Shown: positions 1-7,951, counted from the first letter of the stretch. The stretch is 64,000 nucleotides of DNA from an uncultured Flavobacteriales bacterium (GCA_946480085.1 CAMLHZ010000001.1:310001-374000), one strand, 5' to 3'. The notes: generated from the sequence alone by a model not told the origin. Program-made: numbers and translations.

Positions 1-446
1 TGTTTGGTCTGGCTAGTGAAGATCAGTTTTTTAAAGCGGGCGATGTGAAAACTATCGTTGAATACAAAGGGTGGAAGATTAACCTGCAAGTTTGCTACGA
101 TTTACGATTTCCTGAGAATTGCCGAAATAAAACGGTGAATGGAGAACCGGAGTTTGATTTGCTAATTTATGTTGCGAACTGGCCTGAAAGACGAATCAAG
201 CATTGGTCCGCCCTAATTTTAGCCCGGGCAATTGAGAATCAGTGTTATGTAGTTGGAGTAAATAGAGTAGGGGTTGACGCTAACGAACTGAATTATAACG
301 GATCTAGTGCAGTTATCAATGCTTTAGGCGAAATTATTTCCAACCATTCGAACAATGTGGAATCTGTAGAGCATACGCTACTTTATGCAAGTGATTTGAA
401 GGAAACCAGGATAAAGTTGCCTTTCTTAAAAGACGTCAAATTTTAA
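1..446 (+). CDS. Carbon-nitrogen hydrolase, YafV/omega-amidase type (5' truncated)
   Basis: C-terminal part of a nitrilase-superfamily amidase. The reading frame is open from base 3 with no start, so the gene begins before the window; the GTG at 45 is internal. The nucleophile motif QVCYDLRFP and the following NCRN, YVANWP and RAIENQCYVVGVNRVG segments match the omega-amidase branch (E. coli YafV, mammalian Nit2), which hydrolyses alpha-keto acid amides such as alpha-ketoglutaramate in the cytoplasm. The catalytic Cys is visible. The catalytic Glu and Lys would lie upstream and cannot be checked. The end, KLPFLKDVKF, resembles the family's usual C-terminus. Subfamily is from recalled similarity; hydrolase class is secure. 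Confidence 0.88.
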   Translation, partial: FGLASEDQFFKAGDVKTIVEYKGWKINLQVCYDLRFPENCRNKTVNGEPEFDLLIYVANWPERRIKHWSALILARAIENQCYVVGVNRVGVDANELNYNGSSAVINALGEIISNHSNNVESVEHTLLYASDLKETRIKLPFLKDVKF

Positions 447-538
447 CAGCTTATAAGAAATTTCACCTATTTCACTCAATAAATTTGCATTAAGAAGATG
501 TAGATTTTATTTTAGCAATTCAAAATTTAAAAGTAACT

Positions 539-2365
539 ATGAAAAAACACATTACCCTTTTATCGTGTTTGGCAGTAACTGGAGCTTTCTACGCGCAAAA
601 AAACATCAATGCGCCGATGAAAATGCCAGTTCTTCAAACCGAGGAAGTTGAGTCTGTAAAAGGTACAGCTACAACTCCAAAAGCACTTGGTATGACATTA
701 TGGGCAAGTGACTTCTCAAATCCAGCTGACTGGGTTATCGATAACGATGGCCAAACTGGAGGAAACTTTGGATGGAATATTAACGCAACTAAAGAAGGTT
801 GGGCTAATAACACAACTCAAGGAATCATTAACTCTGTTTCTGATGGTAACTTTGCTGAATTAGGAAATGGTAACCCAACATTAACTCCAGCTACGCAAGC
901 GTTGGATGTTGATTACTATTTAACTTCAGCTGCTCCAATTGCAATTAGTTCGACAAATCTTAACTTGTCTTTCTTGCAAAATGGTGCATTGTTTAATGAC
1001 TTGCAAGAATTCCAAATTTCTGTAAACGGTACAGTTTGGATTACTGTAGGAGATAATTCTGATAAAGAGGTTCTTTCTCAATCAGGTGGTTCTGCATACC
1101 CTAACCCGGATGCGGTTAACATTAACTTGGCTTCTTTCATTCCTGGAGGATCAACTCAACTTTGGGTTCGTTTCCACTGGACAACTCGTTTCCCTACTCA
1201 ATCAACAAATCCTAACGTATGGGTAACTTACGGATGGAATATTGATGATGTAGCTGTTACTGAGGCTGCTGATTACGATTTAGAAGTTGAAAACACTTAC
1301 TGGGGATCTGTTGGTTTGAATTATTATATGATTCCTAACACGCAAATCGCTCCTATCGAGTTCACTGCTAAAGTTAATAACATCGGTGACTCACCGTTGA
1401 CTAACGTTTCTTTAGGAGTAAACGTAAACTCTGGTTTGTTTGTTGGTACTAGCCCTGCTGGAACAATCAACTCTTTGTCTTCTGACAGCTTGGTATTGTC
1501 AACTCAGTTCACTCCAGCTGGAAACGGAACTTACGCAGTTGATCGTTCTTTGAATATGACAGAAACAGATGACGTTCCTTTGAACAACCCTATTTCTGAT
1601 TTCACTTTCTCAGTTGTTGATTACATCTACGCTCGTGATAACAATACACCAAACGGATACACTACAAACACAACTAGTTTCGAAACTGGTAACTTGTACG
1701 ATATCTACGCTGATCAAGATGTAAAAGCAGTAAACGTTCGTGTAGCGAATGGTTCTCCTGCAAACATCGAGGTTTACGTTGCTATCTATGATGCTTCTTC
1801 AGGAGCGGATTTCGTTTACGTTGGAGGTTCAGATCCAGTTGCAGTTCCTGCAGGAAGCATGAACAACTCTAACTTGGTATTCATGTTGAATGACGAGATC
1901 ACATTGTCTGCTGGTGTTACTTATTTAGTTGTTGCTGGTTCTTACGAAACAGGATTGAGAATTGCTAACGGAGGATATGCTCCAGATCAAACTTCTTTCT
2001 TGTTAGACGGAAATGATATCGATGTTTCTACTTTGTACTACCAAAATGATGTACCAATGGTTCGTTTGAACTTTGATCCTACATTGTCTGCAGCTGAAAT
2101 CGCTGACGTAGCTACAAACGTATTGGCTTCTCCAAACCCATTCAACAACGAAACTAGCGTTTCTTTCGATTTGAAAAATGCTGCTGAAGTTTCCATGGTT
2201 GTTACTGATTTGGCTGGACGTGTTGTTTACACTGTTTCGCCTTCAGTTATGAATGCTGGTAAACAAATTATGGCTATCGATGGTTCTGCTTTCAATGCTG
2301 GAATGTATAACTACACGTTGACAATCGACGGTAAGTCTATCACAAACCACATCGTTAAAAACTAA
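539..2365 (+). CDS. Secreted T9SS cargo protein with type A sorting domain
   Basis: A 608-residue exported protein. Residues 1-19 form a signal peptide ending FYAQ. The middle (about 50-520) is beta-rich, with GWNIDDVAV and a CARDB-like stretch around 245-350 (VNNIGDSPLTNVSLGV). The last 75 residues are a type A T9SS sorting tail: SPNPFNNETSVSFDL, VVTDLAGRVV, and a final ITNHIVKN. Such tails direct outer-membrane passage and are usually cleaved. The precise role is unknown. Codon use is unusually restricted: Arg is almost only CGT, Leu mainly TTG, Asn mostly AAC. That fits a very abundant protein. It stands alone and is followed by a strong terminator. Confidence 0.85.
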   Translation: MKKHITLLSCLAVTGAFYAQKNINAPMKMPVLQTEEVESVKGTATTPKALGMTLWASDFSNPADWVIDNDGQTGGNFGWNINATKEGWANNTTQGIINSVSDGNFAELGNGNPTLTPATQALDVDYYLTSAAPIAISSTNLNLSFLQNGALFNDLQEFQISVNGTVWITVGDNSDKEVLSQSGGSAYPNPDAVNINLASFIPGGSTQLWVRFHWTTRFPTQSTNPNVWVTYGWNIDDVAVTEAADYDLEVENTYWGSVGLNYYMIPNTQIAPIEFTAKVNNIGDSPLTNVSLGVNVNSGLFVGTSPAGTINSLSSDSLVLSTQFTPAGNGTYAVDRSLNMTETDDVPLNNPISDFTFSVVDYIYARDNNTPNGYTTNTTSFETGNLYDIYADQDVKAVNVRVANGSPANIEVYVAIYDASSGADFVYVGGSDPVAVPAGSMNNSNLVFMLNDEITLSAGVTYLVVAGSYETGLRIANGGYAPDQTSFLLDGNDIDVSTLYYQNDVPMVRLNFDPTLSAAEIADVATNVLASPNPFNNETSVSFDLKNAAEVSMVVTDLAGRVVYTVSPSVMNAGKQIMAIDGSAFNAGMYNYTLTIDGKSITNHIVKN

Positions 2366-2383
2366 TTAGCTTTTAGCTTATAG

Positions 2384-2418
2384 AAAAGTCCTGGTTCTGA
2401 AAAGAGCCGGGACTTTTT
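2384..2418 (+). terminator. Intrinsic terminator after the T9SS cargo gene
   Basis: The 14-nt arm 2384-2397 (AAAAGTCCTGGTTC) pairs with 2405-2418 (AGCCGGGACTTTT region) through two G-U pairs. A short A-rich loop separates the arms and a T-run follows. It lies 18 bases after the stop codon. Confidence 0.8.
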
Positions 2419-2450
2419 GTTTATCTCCCGCCGCGGCGGGCTCGATAAAC
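2419..2450. repeat. GC-rich palindrome with nested inverted arms
   Basis: A perfect 14-bp palindrome, CCCGCCGCGGCGGG at 2427-2440, is enclosed by a second inverted pair, GTTTATC (2419-2425) and GATAAAC (2444-2450). It is very GC-rich in an AT-rich neighbourhood. It follows the terminator and precedes a second repeat at 2461. A mobile hairpin repeat is the simplest reading. Confidence 0.7.
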
Positions 2451-2456
2451 TTGTGA

Positions 2457-2486
2457 AGGCCACCGAGCGGAGCCGAGGTGATCTTC
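2457..2486. repeat. Hairpin repeat, copy 1 (core 2461-2480)
   Basis: The core CACCGAGCGGAGCCGAGGTG at 2461-2480 differs by one base from the copy at 6321-6340. Arms CACC/GGTG enclose a conserved GAGCGGAG(T/C)CGA centre. Outside them GAAG and CTTC extend the pairing. It ends 7 bases before the TATATTTG promoter box of the next gene. Confidence 0.75.
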
Positions 2487-2487
2487 T

Positions 2488-2495
2488 TATATTTG
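2488..2495 (+). promoter_or_regulatory. -7 promoter box, leaderless yqaA-like gene
   Basis: TATATTTG is an exact match to the Bacteroidota -7 consensus TANNTTTG. Only four bases separate it from the ATG at 2500, so transcription should begin at or next to the A of ATG. No TTTG -33 element is seen; the hairpin repeat occupies that place. Confidence 0.5.
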
Positions 2496-2499
2496 CCCC

Positions 2500-2907
2500 A
2501 TGGATTACTGGAGTCTACTAACATGTTTCGCAAGCTGCTTCTTGTCATCCACCATTATTCCCTTTCCTTCCGAGGCAACAGTACTCTACTGCCTTTCTCG
2601 TAATCAGGATCCGATTCTTATACTCTTAATTGCTACAGTTGGAAACAGTTTGGGTGGTGCAACAAACTACTATCTCGGGCAGTTTGCACGCGACAAATGG
2701 ATGAAACGAACAACACCGAAAGCTGAACAAATGGTGCTGAAATATGGAAGTTACACAGCCTTGCTTTCCTGGGCCCCTATAATTGGTGACCCGTTAATGG
2801 TGGCGCTTGGAATTTACAAGACAAAAAAAATCCCAACATTCATTTTTATGACATTGGGAAAATTTCTGAGGTACCTGATTCTCGTTATTTTATTCCTTTG
2901 GTTCTAA
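2500..2907 (+). CDS. YqaA/DedA-type small membrane protein
   Basis: A 135-residue hydrophobic protein of the SNARE-associated (DedA/VTT) superfamily, closest to E. coli YqaA. Visible signatures are the N-terminal STIIPFPSEATV, the glycine-rich GNSLGGATNYYLGQ, and the AWAP-like SWAPIIGDPLMVALG segment. Three to four membrane segments are likely. DedA-class proteins act in lipid flipping or membrane homeostasis; the substrate of YqaA is not known. Length is normal. The 3' end overlaps the convergent thioredoxin gene by 18 bases. The ATG is fixed by the promoter box just upstream. Confidence 0.85.
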   Translation: MDYWSLLTCFASCFLSSTIIPFPSEATVLYCLSRNQDPILILLIATVGNSLGGATNYYLGQFARDKWMKRTTPKAEQMVLKYGSYTALLSWAPIIGDPLMVALGIYKTKKIPTFIFMTLGKFLRYLILVILFLWF

Positions 2908-3996
2908 TCGCTTAGATTCCTTCAACCACTTGTCGGCTTTTTTCTTGTTTCCAATCTTTTGGTAAAGCTGACCAAGCGTATCAGTATTCGCATAATTTTT
3001 TTCAATCTTTACAGATCTTTCTGCCCAAACAATTGCTTCTTTTAGAAGAACAGTATTGGTTTCGTTTTCAAAACGTTCCCAGGCATACTCGTTCAATAAA
3101 TTCGGATCATTCGAATCCTTTAAATAGCTTGAAGTCAGTTCGTTTAATTTTCCTCGGTTTCCGGTGTTTCTGTAAAAATAGATTTCGGCAGTCTTTTTAT
3201 AGTCTTGCCTGTCTGAAGCATATTTATCAATTGTGGTAAAAAGGGTTTTCAGTTTTTCTTCTGATTTAGAATCCAGCACAACTCTTAGCTCGTTGTCTAA
3301 ACATTGGGATTTGATAGACTCAACCAACTCCGAATCAAATTTGGTCTGATTCTCCAAAATGTATTTGGTTGTTTTCGAGTCAAATGTTTTACATGCAGCA
3401 TACAAAAGACCAATATTTTCTTCTTTAGACCAGTTTTCTTTTGGAACTATAGCTAAGTATTCTTCAGCATACACCGATGCGTTGGGATAGTAACCAACAG
3501 TAGCGGTATTGGCCAATTTCTTTAAGAAATCAGGGTTTCTATTTCCGGCTTCAAATTTCTTCACCATTGTTGGAAATTGGTTTTCTGAGTCTTTCAGATT
3601 AGAGGCAAATTCCAAAAATGCTTCAACGGTATTTGTTCCAACTACTTTGAAAACCACTTCGCCATTTCCGTTCAACCACAGTAAGGTTGGATACATCTGA
3701 ATTTCGAAACGTTTCGCCAGATCCAATCCTTCACCTTTCTCCATGTCAGACTTGAAGTTGATGAACTGCGCGTTGTACGTTTCCGCTACTTTTTTGTCTG
3801 AAAACACGTTCTTTACCAACCATTTACACGGACCGCACCAGGTAGTGTAGCAATCCATAAAAATGAGTTTGTCTTCGTTCTTTGCCTGCTCAAGAATCGA
3901 AGTAAAAGCAACGTCTTCCTTGAATTGAATTTGTGCGCTTAACTTTCCCGAGAAAGCGATAAAAAGCAAAAGCGGGGCGATTTGTAAAATTTTCAT
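2890..3996 (-). CDS. Periplasmic thioredoxin-fold protein with TPR-like C-terminus
   Basis: A 368-residue exported protein. I chose the ATG at 3996 because it begins a clear signal peptide (MKILQIAPLLLFIAFSG, cleaved near LSA); the longer frame to 4077 would run into dxr. Residues about 25-125 form a thioredoxin domain with the redox pair in TTWCGPCKWL and the cis-Pro loop MYPTLLWL. The rest is helical with repeat-like segments ending LGQLYQKIGNKKKADKWLKE, typical of TPRs. It probably handles disulfides in the periplasm. It begins 10 bases after the dxr stop, so the two are co-transcribed. Convergent with the YqaA-type gene. Confidence 0.85.
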   Translation of the reverse strand: MKILQIAPLLLFIAFSGKLSAQIQFKEDVAFTSILEQAKNEDKLIFMDCYTTWCGPCKWLVKNVFSDKKVAETYNAQFINFKSDMEKGEGLDLAKRFEIQMYPTLLWLNGNGEVVFKVVGTNTVEAFLEFASNLKDSENQFPTMVKKFEAGNRNPDFLKKLANTATVGYYPNASVYAEEYLAIVPKENWSKEENIGLLYAACKTFDSKTTKYILENQTKFDSELVESIKSQCLDNELRVVLDSKSEEKLKTLFTTIDKYASDRQDYKKTAEIYFYRNTGNRGKLNELTSSYLKDSNDPNLLNEYAWERFENETNTVLLKEAIVWAERSVKIEKNYANTDTLGQLYQKIGNKKKADKWLKESKRLEPKE

Positions 3997-4006
3997 TTTT
4001 GATCTA

Positions 4007-5155
4007 TTAATAGTTTTTTGCCAATTGTCGTGCCAACGTGTCCACCTGAACGTAATCTTCCAACGTTGGGTTAGCAATCACTTCAGCTTTATTCATAACA
4101 CTTTCATTGATATTCGCTATATCAACGAAGCGAATTTTATCTTCTAAAAACAATTGAACTGCTACCTCATTTGCAGCGTTCAATGCACAAGCCGCTGTTC
4201 CACCAACGCGCATTGCCTCGTAGGCCAGTCCTAAATTTTTGAAAACCTCCAAATCTGCTTTTTCGAAAGTCAATTGCGGATAATCCATGAAATTGAATCG
4301 TGGAAAATCTGTAGCTAAACGATGCGGATAAGTTAATGCAAACTGAATTGGAAGTTTCATGTCGGGCAAACCCATTTGTGCTTTCATGCTTCCATCGGTA
4401 AACTGAACAAGGGAATGTACAATCGATTGAGGATGAACAATTACATCAATTTGTTCTTCTTTCAGGTTGAACAACCATTTTGCTTCAATTACTTCCAGAC
4501 CTTTGTTCATCATTGAGGCTGAATCGATGGTGATTTTTGCACCCATGCTCCAATTCGGATGTTTCAATGCTTGTGCTTTGGTAACATTTTCGAGTTGTTG
4601 CATGGAATATCCGCGGAAAGGTCCACCAGAAGCAGTCAGATAGATCTTCTCAATTGGATTGTGGAATTCACCTACCAGACATTGAAAAATGGCTGAATGC
4701 TCAGAATCTACCGGATAAATATTGACACCTTTTGCTTTTGCGCGTTCGGTTACAAGCGCTCCGGCAACAACAAGAGTTTCTTTGTTCGCTAATGCAATAT
4801 CTTTTCCAGCTTCAATCGCTGCAAGTGTTGGCTTCAATCCGGCATAACCAACCAAAGCAGTTAACACCGTATTTACTTCTGTATATTCTACCACCTGACA
4901 AAGTGATTCTGCACCGGCGTAAACCTGAATTCCTTCATCAAACAAAGCGTCTTTCACCAATTGGTATTTGGCTTCGTCTCCAATAACAACTGCGTTTGGT
5001 TGAAATTTCAGGGCTTGTTGAATCAGTAGATCTGCATTTGATTGAGCGGTGATTACCTGAAGATCAAATAAATCCGGATACGATTCAATGACTTCTAACG
5101 CCTGTGTTCCAATAGAACCGGTTGAACCAAGTATGGCAATTCCTTTTTTCTGCAT
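4007..5155 (-). CDS. dxr: 1-deoxy-D-xylulose 5-phosphate reductoisomerase
   Basis: Second enzyme of the MEP isoprenoid pathway: converts DXP to 2-C-methyl-D-erythritol 4-phosphate with NADPH and a divalent metal, in the cytoplasm. The 382-residue length is normal. The NADPH-binding loop LGSTGSIGTQALEV is at residues 9-22. The metal and substrate region (VDSEHSAIFQ, LTASGGPFRGY, NWSMGAKITIDSASMMNKGLE) and HPQSIVHSLVQF are intact. C-terminal helices are present. An ATG start is preceded at 5 bases by a TAACTTTA box (5161-5168), suggesting a leaderless message. The periplasmic thioredoxin gene follows closely. Confidence 0.97.
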   Translation of the reverse strand: MQKKGIAILGSTGSIGTQALEVIESYPDLFDLQVITAQSNADLLIQQALKFQPNAVVIGDEAKYQLVKDALFDEGIQVYAGAESLCQVVEYTEVNTVLTALVGYAGLKPTLAAIEAGKDIALANKETLVVAGALVTERAKAKGVNIYPVDSEHSAIFQCLVGEFHNPIEKIYLTASGGPFRGYSMQQLENVTKAQALKHPNWSMGAKITIDSASMMNKGLEVIEAKWLFNLKEEQIDVIVHPQSIVHSLVQFTDGSMKAQMGLPDMKLPIQFALTYPHRLATDFPRFNFMDYPQLTFEKADLEVFKNLGLAYEAMRVGGTAACALNAANEVAVQLFLEDKIRFVDIANINESVMNKAEVIANPTLEDYVQVDTLARQLAKNY

Positions 5156-5160
5156 CGTGG

Positions 5161-5210
5161 TAAAGTTAAGGTTTTGACCGACTCAATTTGGATAATCTTA
5201 TGTAACTTTA
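5161..5210. promoter_or_regulatory. Divergent promoter region with mirrored -7-like boxes
   Basis: TAAAGTTA (5161-5168) and TAACTTTA (5203-5210) form a perfect 8-bp inverted repeat, so each strand carries TAACTTTA, one base from the TANNTTTG consensus. The minus-strand copy is 5 bases before the dxr ATG. The plus-strand copy is 42 bases before the ATG at 5253. This could be two back-to-back promoters or an operator pair. Confidence 0.4.
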
Positions 5211-5252
5211 TTGAAGTCCTTTGCTTATTGGATCAACCTCAAATCAATACTT

Positions 5253-6302
5253 ATGAAAGCATTCGTTACACTTTTAGCGCTGGTTCCGTTTTTAAGTTTG
5301 GCACAAAACAATTCTTCAAACACACTTAATTACCTCATTTGGGGTCCCGAATTTATTATCGGTAATTCCATGTCGTATGATTACTACGCTGACGTTAACC
5401 GTCGAAATGAATTGATAAAGGAGCACAAAGTGAATACTGTTAAGGCGTATGAGGTCAAGGATAACGGGAGAAAAAAAGTGTCGAGTGAAAGAGTCTATAA
5501 TGCTGATGGATTACCGATAAAAGAAGTAAACAAATATGCGACTACCGAATATTCCTATGATGGTACTTTGTTGACTGATGTAAACAGAAAAACAAAGAGA
5601 AAAGTAATAAAAACGCATGCAGATTACGATGCGGAAGGAAGAATTGTACGCATCACCAAAAACGTAAATGGAAAGCTGAAATCAGAATACAAGTACGTGT
5701 ATTATTCCGGGCATCAAACCAGCCTTGTCGAACAGATAAATTATGGTTTAGCAACAAAGGTGTATAGGTATGTAACAGAATACGATGATGTATTGAAGAA
5801 GCCAACACGTTCACAGTACTTTGTCAATGGAAAATTAAAACGTAACTGGAATTATAGCTGTGATGATAAGGGAGAAGTACAGCAGAAAAATGTGAAAGAA
5901 GTTTCAAGCTGTTCTTATAATGCCAGAAATAATGATGGATCGTACATTGAGTATACGCGTACGATTTCAGAGGGTAAGGTTTACCTGAACGAAAACACTT
6001 TTTCTAAAGATTCTGTTTTGTTGGATTCGAAGCGTTATTACAATGAGAAAACGTTGGTTTACCATTACTGGATTGATGGAACCACAACAACTAGTGAGAC
6101 TTTCAAGCTGAATGGAAAAAGAATGTACAAGTTTTCTAATACTACAGATGGTAACGGAAACAGAATTGCCTGGAAGAGTTATAGCAGAAAAGATCAAGTG
6201 AAATTTGGGTATGATTGTACGTTCTCAGAAAAGAATCTGGTTGAAAAAGTACAATACCTTAAGGATAAGTACTCCATCAATTTCGAATATACTTTTTACT
6301 AA
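5253..6302 (+). CDS. Secreted protein with YD/RHS-like beta-hairpin repeats, function unknown
   Basis: A 349-residue protein. The ATG at 5253 gives a signal peptide (MKAFVTLLALVPFLSLAQ); the upstream frame start is less likely. The body is made of repeated two-stranded units of the kind (Y/V)xxDGx(L/I)xx with many Tyr and Lys, such as YNADGLPIKEVNKY, YDAEGRIVRITKNV and YSYDGTLLTDVN, resembling RHS/YD or MORN-like hairpins. No catalytic motif is visible and no T9SS tail is present. The secreted protein at 21938 has a similar design. I do not recognise a named family. Confidence 0.7.
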   Translation: MKAFVTLLALVPFLSLAQNNSSNTLNYLIWGPEFIIGNSMSYDYYADVNRRNELIKEHKVNTVKAYEVKDNGRKKVSSERVYNADGLPIKEVNKYATTEYSYDGTLLTDVNRKTKRKVIKTHADYDAEGRIVRITKNVNGKLKSEYKYVYYSGHQTSLVEQINYGLATKVYRYVTEYDDVLKKPTRSQYFVNGKLKRNWNYSCDDKGEVQQKNVKEVSSCSYNARNNDGSYIEYTRTISEGKVYLNENTFSKDSVLLDSKRYYNEKTLVYHYWIDGTTTTSETFKLNGKRMYKFSNTTDGNGNRIAWKSYSRKDQVKFGYDCTFSEKNLVEKVQYLKDKYSINFEYTFY

Positions 6303-6313
6303 CTGAAAAAATC

Positions 6314-6346
6314 AAAAGGTCACCGAGCGGAGTCGAGGTGCCTTTT
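6314..6346. repeat. Hairpin repeat, copy 2 (core 6321-6340)
   Basis: The core CACCGAGCGGAGTCGAGGTG matches copy 1 at 19 of 20 bases. Here the outer arms are AAAAGG (6314-6319) and CCTTTT (6341-6346). They differ from copy 1 in sequence but are still complementary. It ends in TTTTG, so it may also terminate the 5253 gene. It again stands 8 bases before a -7 box when measured from the core. Confidence 0.75.
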
Positions 6347-6348
6347 GT

Positions 6349-6356
6349 TAACTTTG
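6349..6356 (+). promoter_or_regulatory. -7 promoter box, leaderless 6362 gene
   Basis: TAACTTTG is an exact TANNTTTG match ending 5 bases before the ATG at 6362. The geometry matches that of the 2500 gene, and this box fixes the start codon at 6362 rather than at the upstream in-frame codon 6338. Confidence 0.5.
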
Positions 6357-6361
6357 CAGGC

Positions 6362-6841
6362 ATGAAATATCGCATGCTCACAAATGAAGAATTGGAACAT
6401 CTGGAAGGTGATCTAAAAGCATTTTTAATTCTAAATGGTGTGGCTGGTGATGATTGGAAAGCACTGAACGAAACCGATCCTGAAAAAGCCGTTGCACTCG
6501 TAGAATTGTTTTCTGATAAGGTGTTGGAAACGGTTTATGAGAAGGTGGAATACCTCGAGAATCGTTCTACAGATATGTGTTTGGTCTTTCATTTAGGTGA
6601 AAAAGACCAAAGTTTGATTACCATTCAACGAACCGAAGGAAGTACAATTGATCTATCAACACCGGAAGGAATTCATGAAGCATTAACAAAACACATTTCC
6701 GAGTTGGAGTTTTTTACCAGCAAACATGCGTATCACAATGGGCGCGAGCAGGAAGTGCATAAACTCATCACTCAGGGCTGTGTGCTTTCAACAAAAGATT
6801 TCTGGAATGCGTTAGTGGAAGTGATTTCTGCAGAAGATTGA
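6362..6841 (+). CDS. Small cytoplasmic acidic protein, DUF6495-like
   Basis: A 159-residue soluble, acidic protein with no signal or membrane segment. The N-terminus MKYRMLTNEELEHLEGDLK and the phrase TDPEKAVALVELFSDKVLE fit a small conserved Bacteroidota family that I recall as DUF6495; the assignment is from memory. The fold looks mixed alpha/beta (MCLVFHLGE, SLITIQRTEG strands) and the function is unknown. Its promoter box lies 5 bases before the ATG. It converges on the asparaginase gene across a CTAGA-rich spacer. Confidence 0.75.
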   Translation: MKYRMLTNEELEHLEGDLKAFLILNGVAGDDWKALNETDPEKAVALVELFSDKVLETVYEKVEYLENRSTDMCLVFHLGEKDQSLITIQRTEGSTIDLSTPEGIHEALTKHISELEFFTSKHAYHNGREQEVHKLITQGCVLSTKDFWNALVEVISAED

Positions 6842-6850
6842 GATTGATTG

Positions 6851-6877
6851 GAATCTAGAGTCTGGAAATCTAGATTC
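6851..6877. repeat. CTAGA-rich inverted repeat between convergent genes
   Basis: GAATCTAGA (6851-6859) and TCTAGATTC (6869-6877) are perfect 9-bp arms around a 9-base spacer, followed by TCTAGAGGTCTC. Similar words recur at 8505-8570, 29430-29455 and 30930-31050. No T-run follows, so a classical terminator is unlikely. Confidence 0.6.
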
Positions 6878-6897
6878 TAGAGGTCTCAAAATCCAAA

Positions 6898-7926
6898 TTA
6901 AACGGTCATCTCGCCTGCTACATTGGTTTGAAGAATACGCTTTACTTCTTCCGTATTTCCTTCGGCAACACCAACGGCATACATCATTTTTGTAATTGCT
7001 GCTTCACTGGTCAGGTCTTTTCCTGAAATAACGCCGTTCTTCTCAAAAAACGAAGAGGTTTCATATTTACCTTGTTCAACACTTCCGGTACTGCATTGGG
7101 TAATATTCAGCACTATTCCACCTTCGTTCATGTAATTTTGAAGGGTTTCCTGAAAAGCCTTATCTGAAGCTGCGTTGCCACTTCCGTAAGTTTCGAGAAC
7201 AATTCCTTTGATCTTATCTGCTTTTACGGAATCGGAGATTAAACTCCAGTTCATTCCCGGAAAGATCTTTAAAAGCAAAACGTTCGCATCGAACGCGGTA
7301 AACACATTTAAACTTCCATTTCCTTGGGTTCTTTTTTCGGAATAGTTGATGTGAACTCCTGCCACAGCTAATGGTGAATAATTGGGAGAACGGAAAGCTT
7401 CAAACGAGAATGCCGAAACCTTGGTAGTTCTATTTCCTCTATAAAGCGAATATTCGAAGTAAACGGCAACTTCCTGAATAAGTGCTTCACCATTTTCGTT
7501 TTTTGCAGCAGCAATTTCTACTGCTGTGATCAGGTTTTCTTTTCCATCGGTTCTAATCGTTCCAATTGGCAATTGTGATCCTGTTAGAATTACAGGTTTG
7601 TTTAATCCTTGCAGCATAAAACTCAATGCTGATGCGGTAAATGCCATTGTGTCAGAACCGTGTAAAACTACAAATCCATCGTATTCATCGTAACACAATT
7701 CAATTTGGAGCGCAATTTTTTTCCAGATTTCCGGATGCATTTCCGAGGAATCGATTGGATTTTCAAAGGCCGAAGTGGTAAGCGCAACGTTTAGTCGACT
7801 CAATTCCGGAATGTGTTTGTACACATCTCCAAAATCAAAAGCAGTTAATGCACCAGTCACAAAATCATTGACCATTCCAATTGTACCACCCGTGTAAATC
7901 ACTAAAACCTTTGATTGTGCAACCAT
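6898..7926 (-). CDS. ansA: Type I L-asparaginase
   Basis: Hydrolyses asparagine to aspartate and ammonia. The 342-residue length and lack of a signal peptide indicate the cytoplasmic type I enzyme. The first catalytic Thr is in YTGGTIGM (residues 11-18). The second motif, VVLHGSDTMAFTASAL, lies near residue 85-100, with the Lys in TDGKENLITA. I chose the ATG at 7926: the upstream GTG at 7944 overlaps the TATATTTG promoter box (7944-7951), so it cannot be the start. The C-terminal allosteric domain is present (SEAAITKMMYA). Confidence 0.93.
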   Translation of the reverse strand: MVAQSKVLVIYTGGTIGMVNDFVTGALTAFDFGDVYKHIPELSRLNVALTTSAFENPIDSSEMHPEIWKKIALQIELCYDEYDGFVVLHGSDTMAFTASALSFMLQGLNKPVILTGSQLPIGTIRTDGKENLITAVEIAAAKNENGEALIQEVAVYFEYSLYRGNRTTKVSAFSFEAFRSPNYSPLAVAGVHINYSEKRTQGNGSLNVFTAFDANVLLLKIFPGMNWSLISDSVKADKIKGIVLETYGSGNAASDKAFQETLQNYMNEGGIVLNITQCSTGSVEQGKYETSSFFEKNGVISGKDLTSEAAITKMMYAVGVAEGNTEEVKRILQTNVAGEMTV

Positions 7927-7943
7927 TGTATCCACTTTGAGCA

Positions 7944-7951
7944 CAAATATA
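7944..7951 (-). promoter_or_regulatory. -7 promoter box of the asparaginase gene
   Basis: On the minus strand TATATTTG matches TANNTTTG exactly. A TTTG that could serve as -33 element lies 22 bases further upstream. The ATG follows after 17 bases. Confidence 0.5.

Noticed and set aside
45..446. GTG at 45 as the start of a short complete hydrolase
   Set aside because: The frame is open upstream to base 3 and the residues there (FGLASEDQFFKAGD) match the family, so this is a truncated gene.
501..508. TAGATTTT as promoter box of the 539 gene
   Set aside because: Off consensus by one base with no TTTG at a suitable distance; too weak to list.
4007..4077. Extended start of the thioredoxin-fold gene inside dxr
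   Set aside because: The added residues are basic and not signal-like; the ATG at 3996 begins a proper signal peptide 10 bases after dxr.
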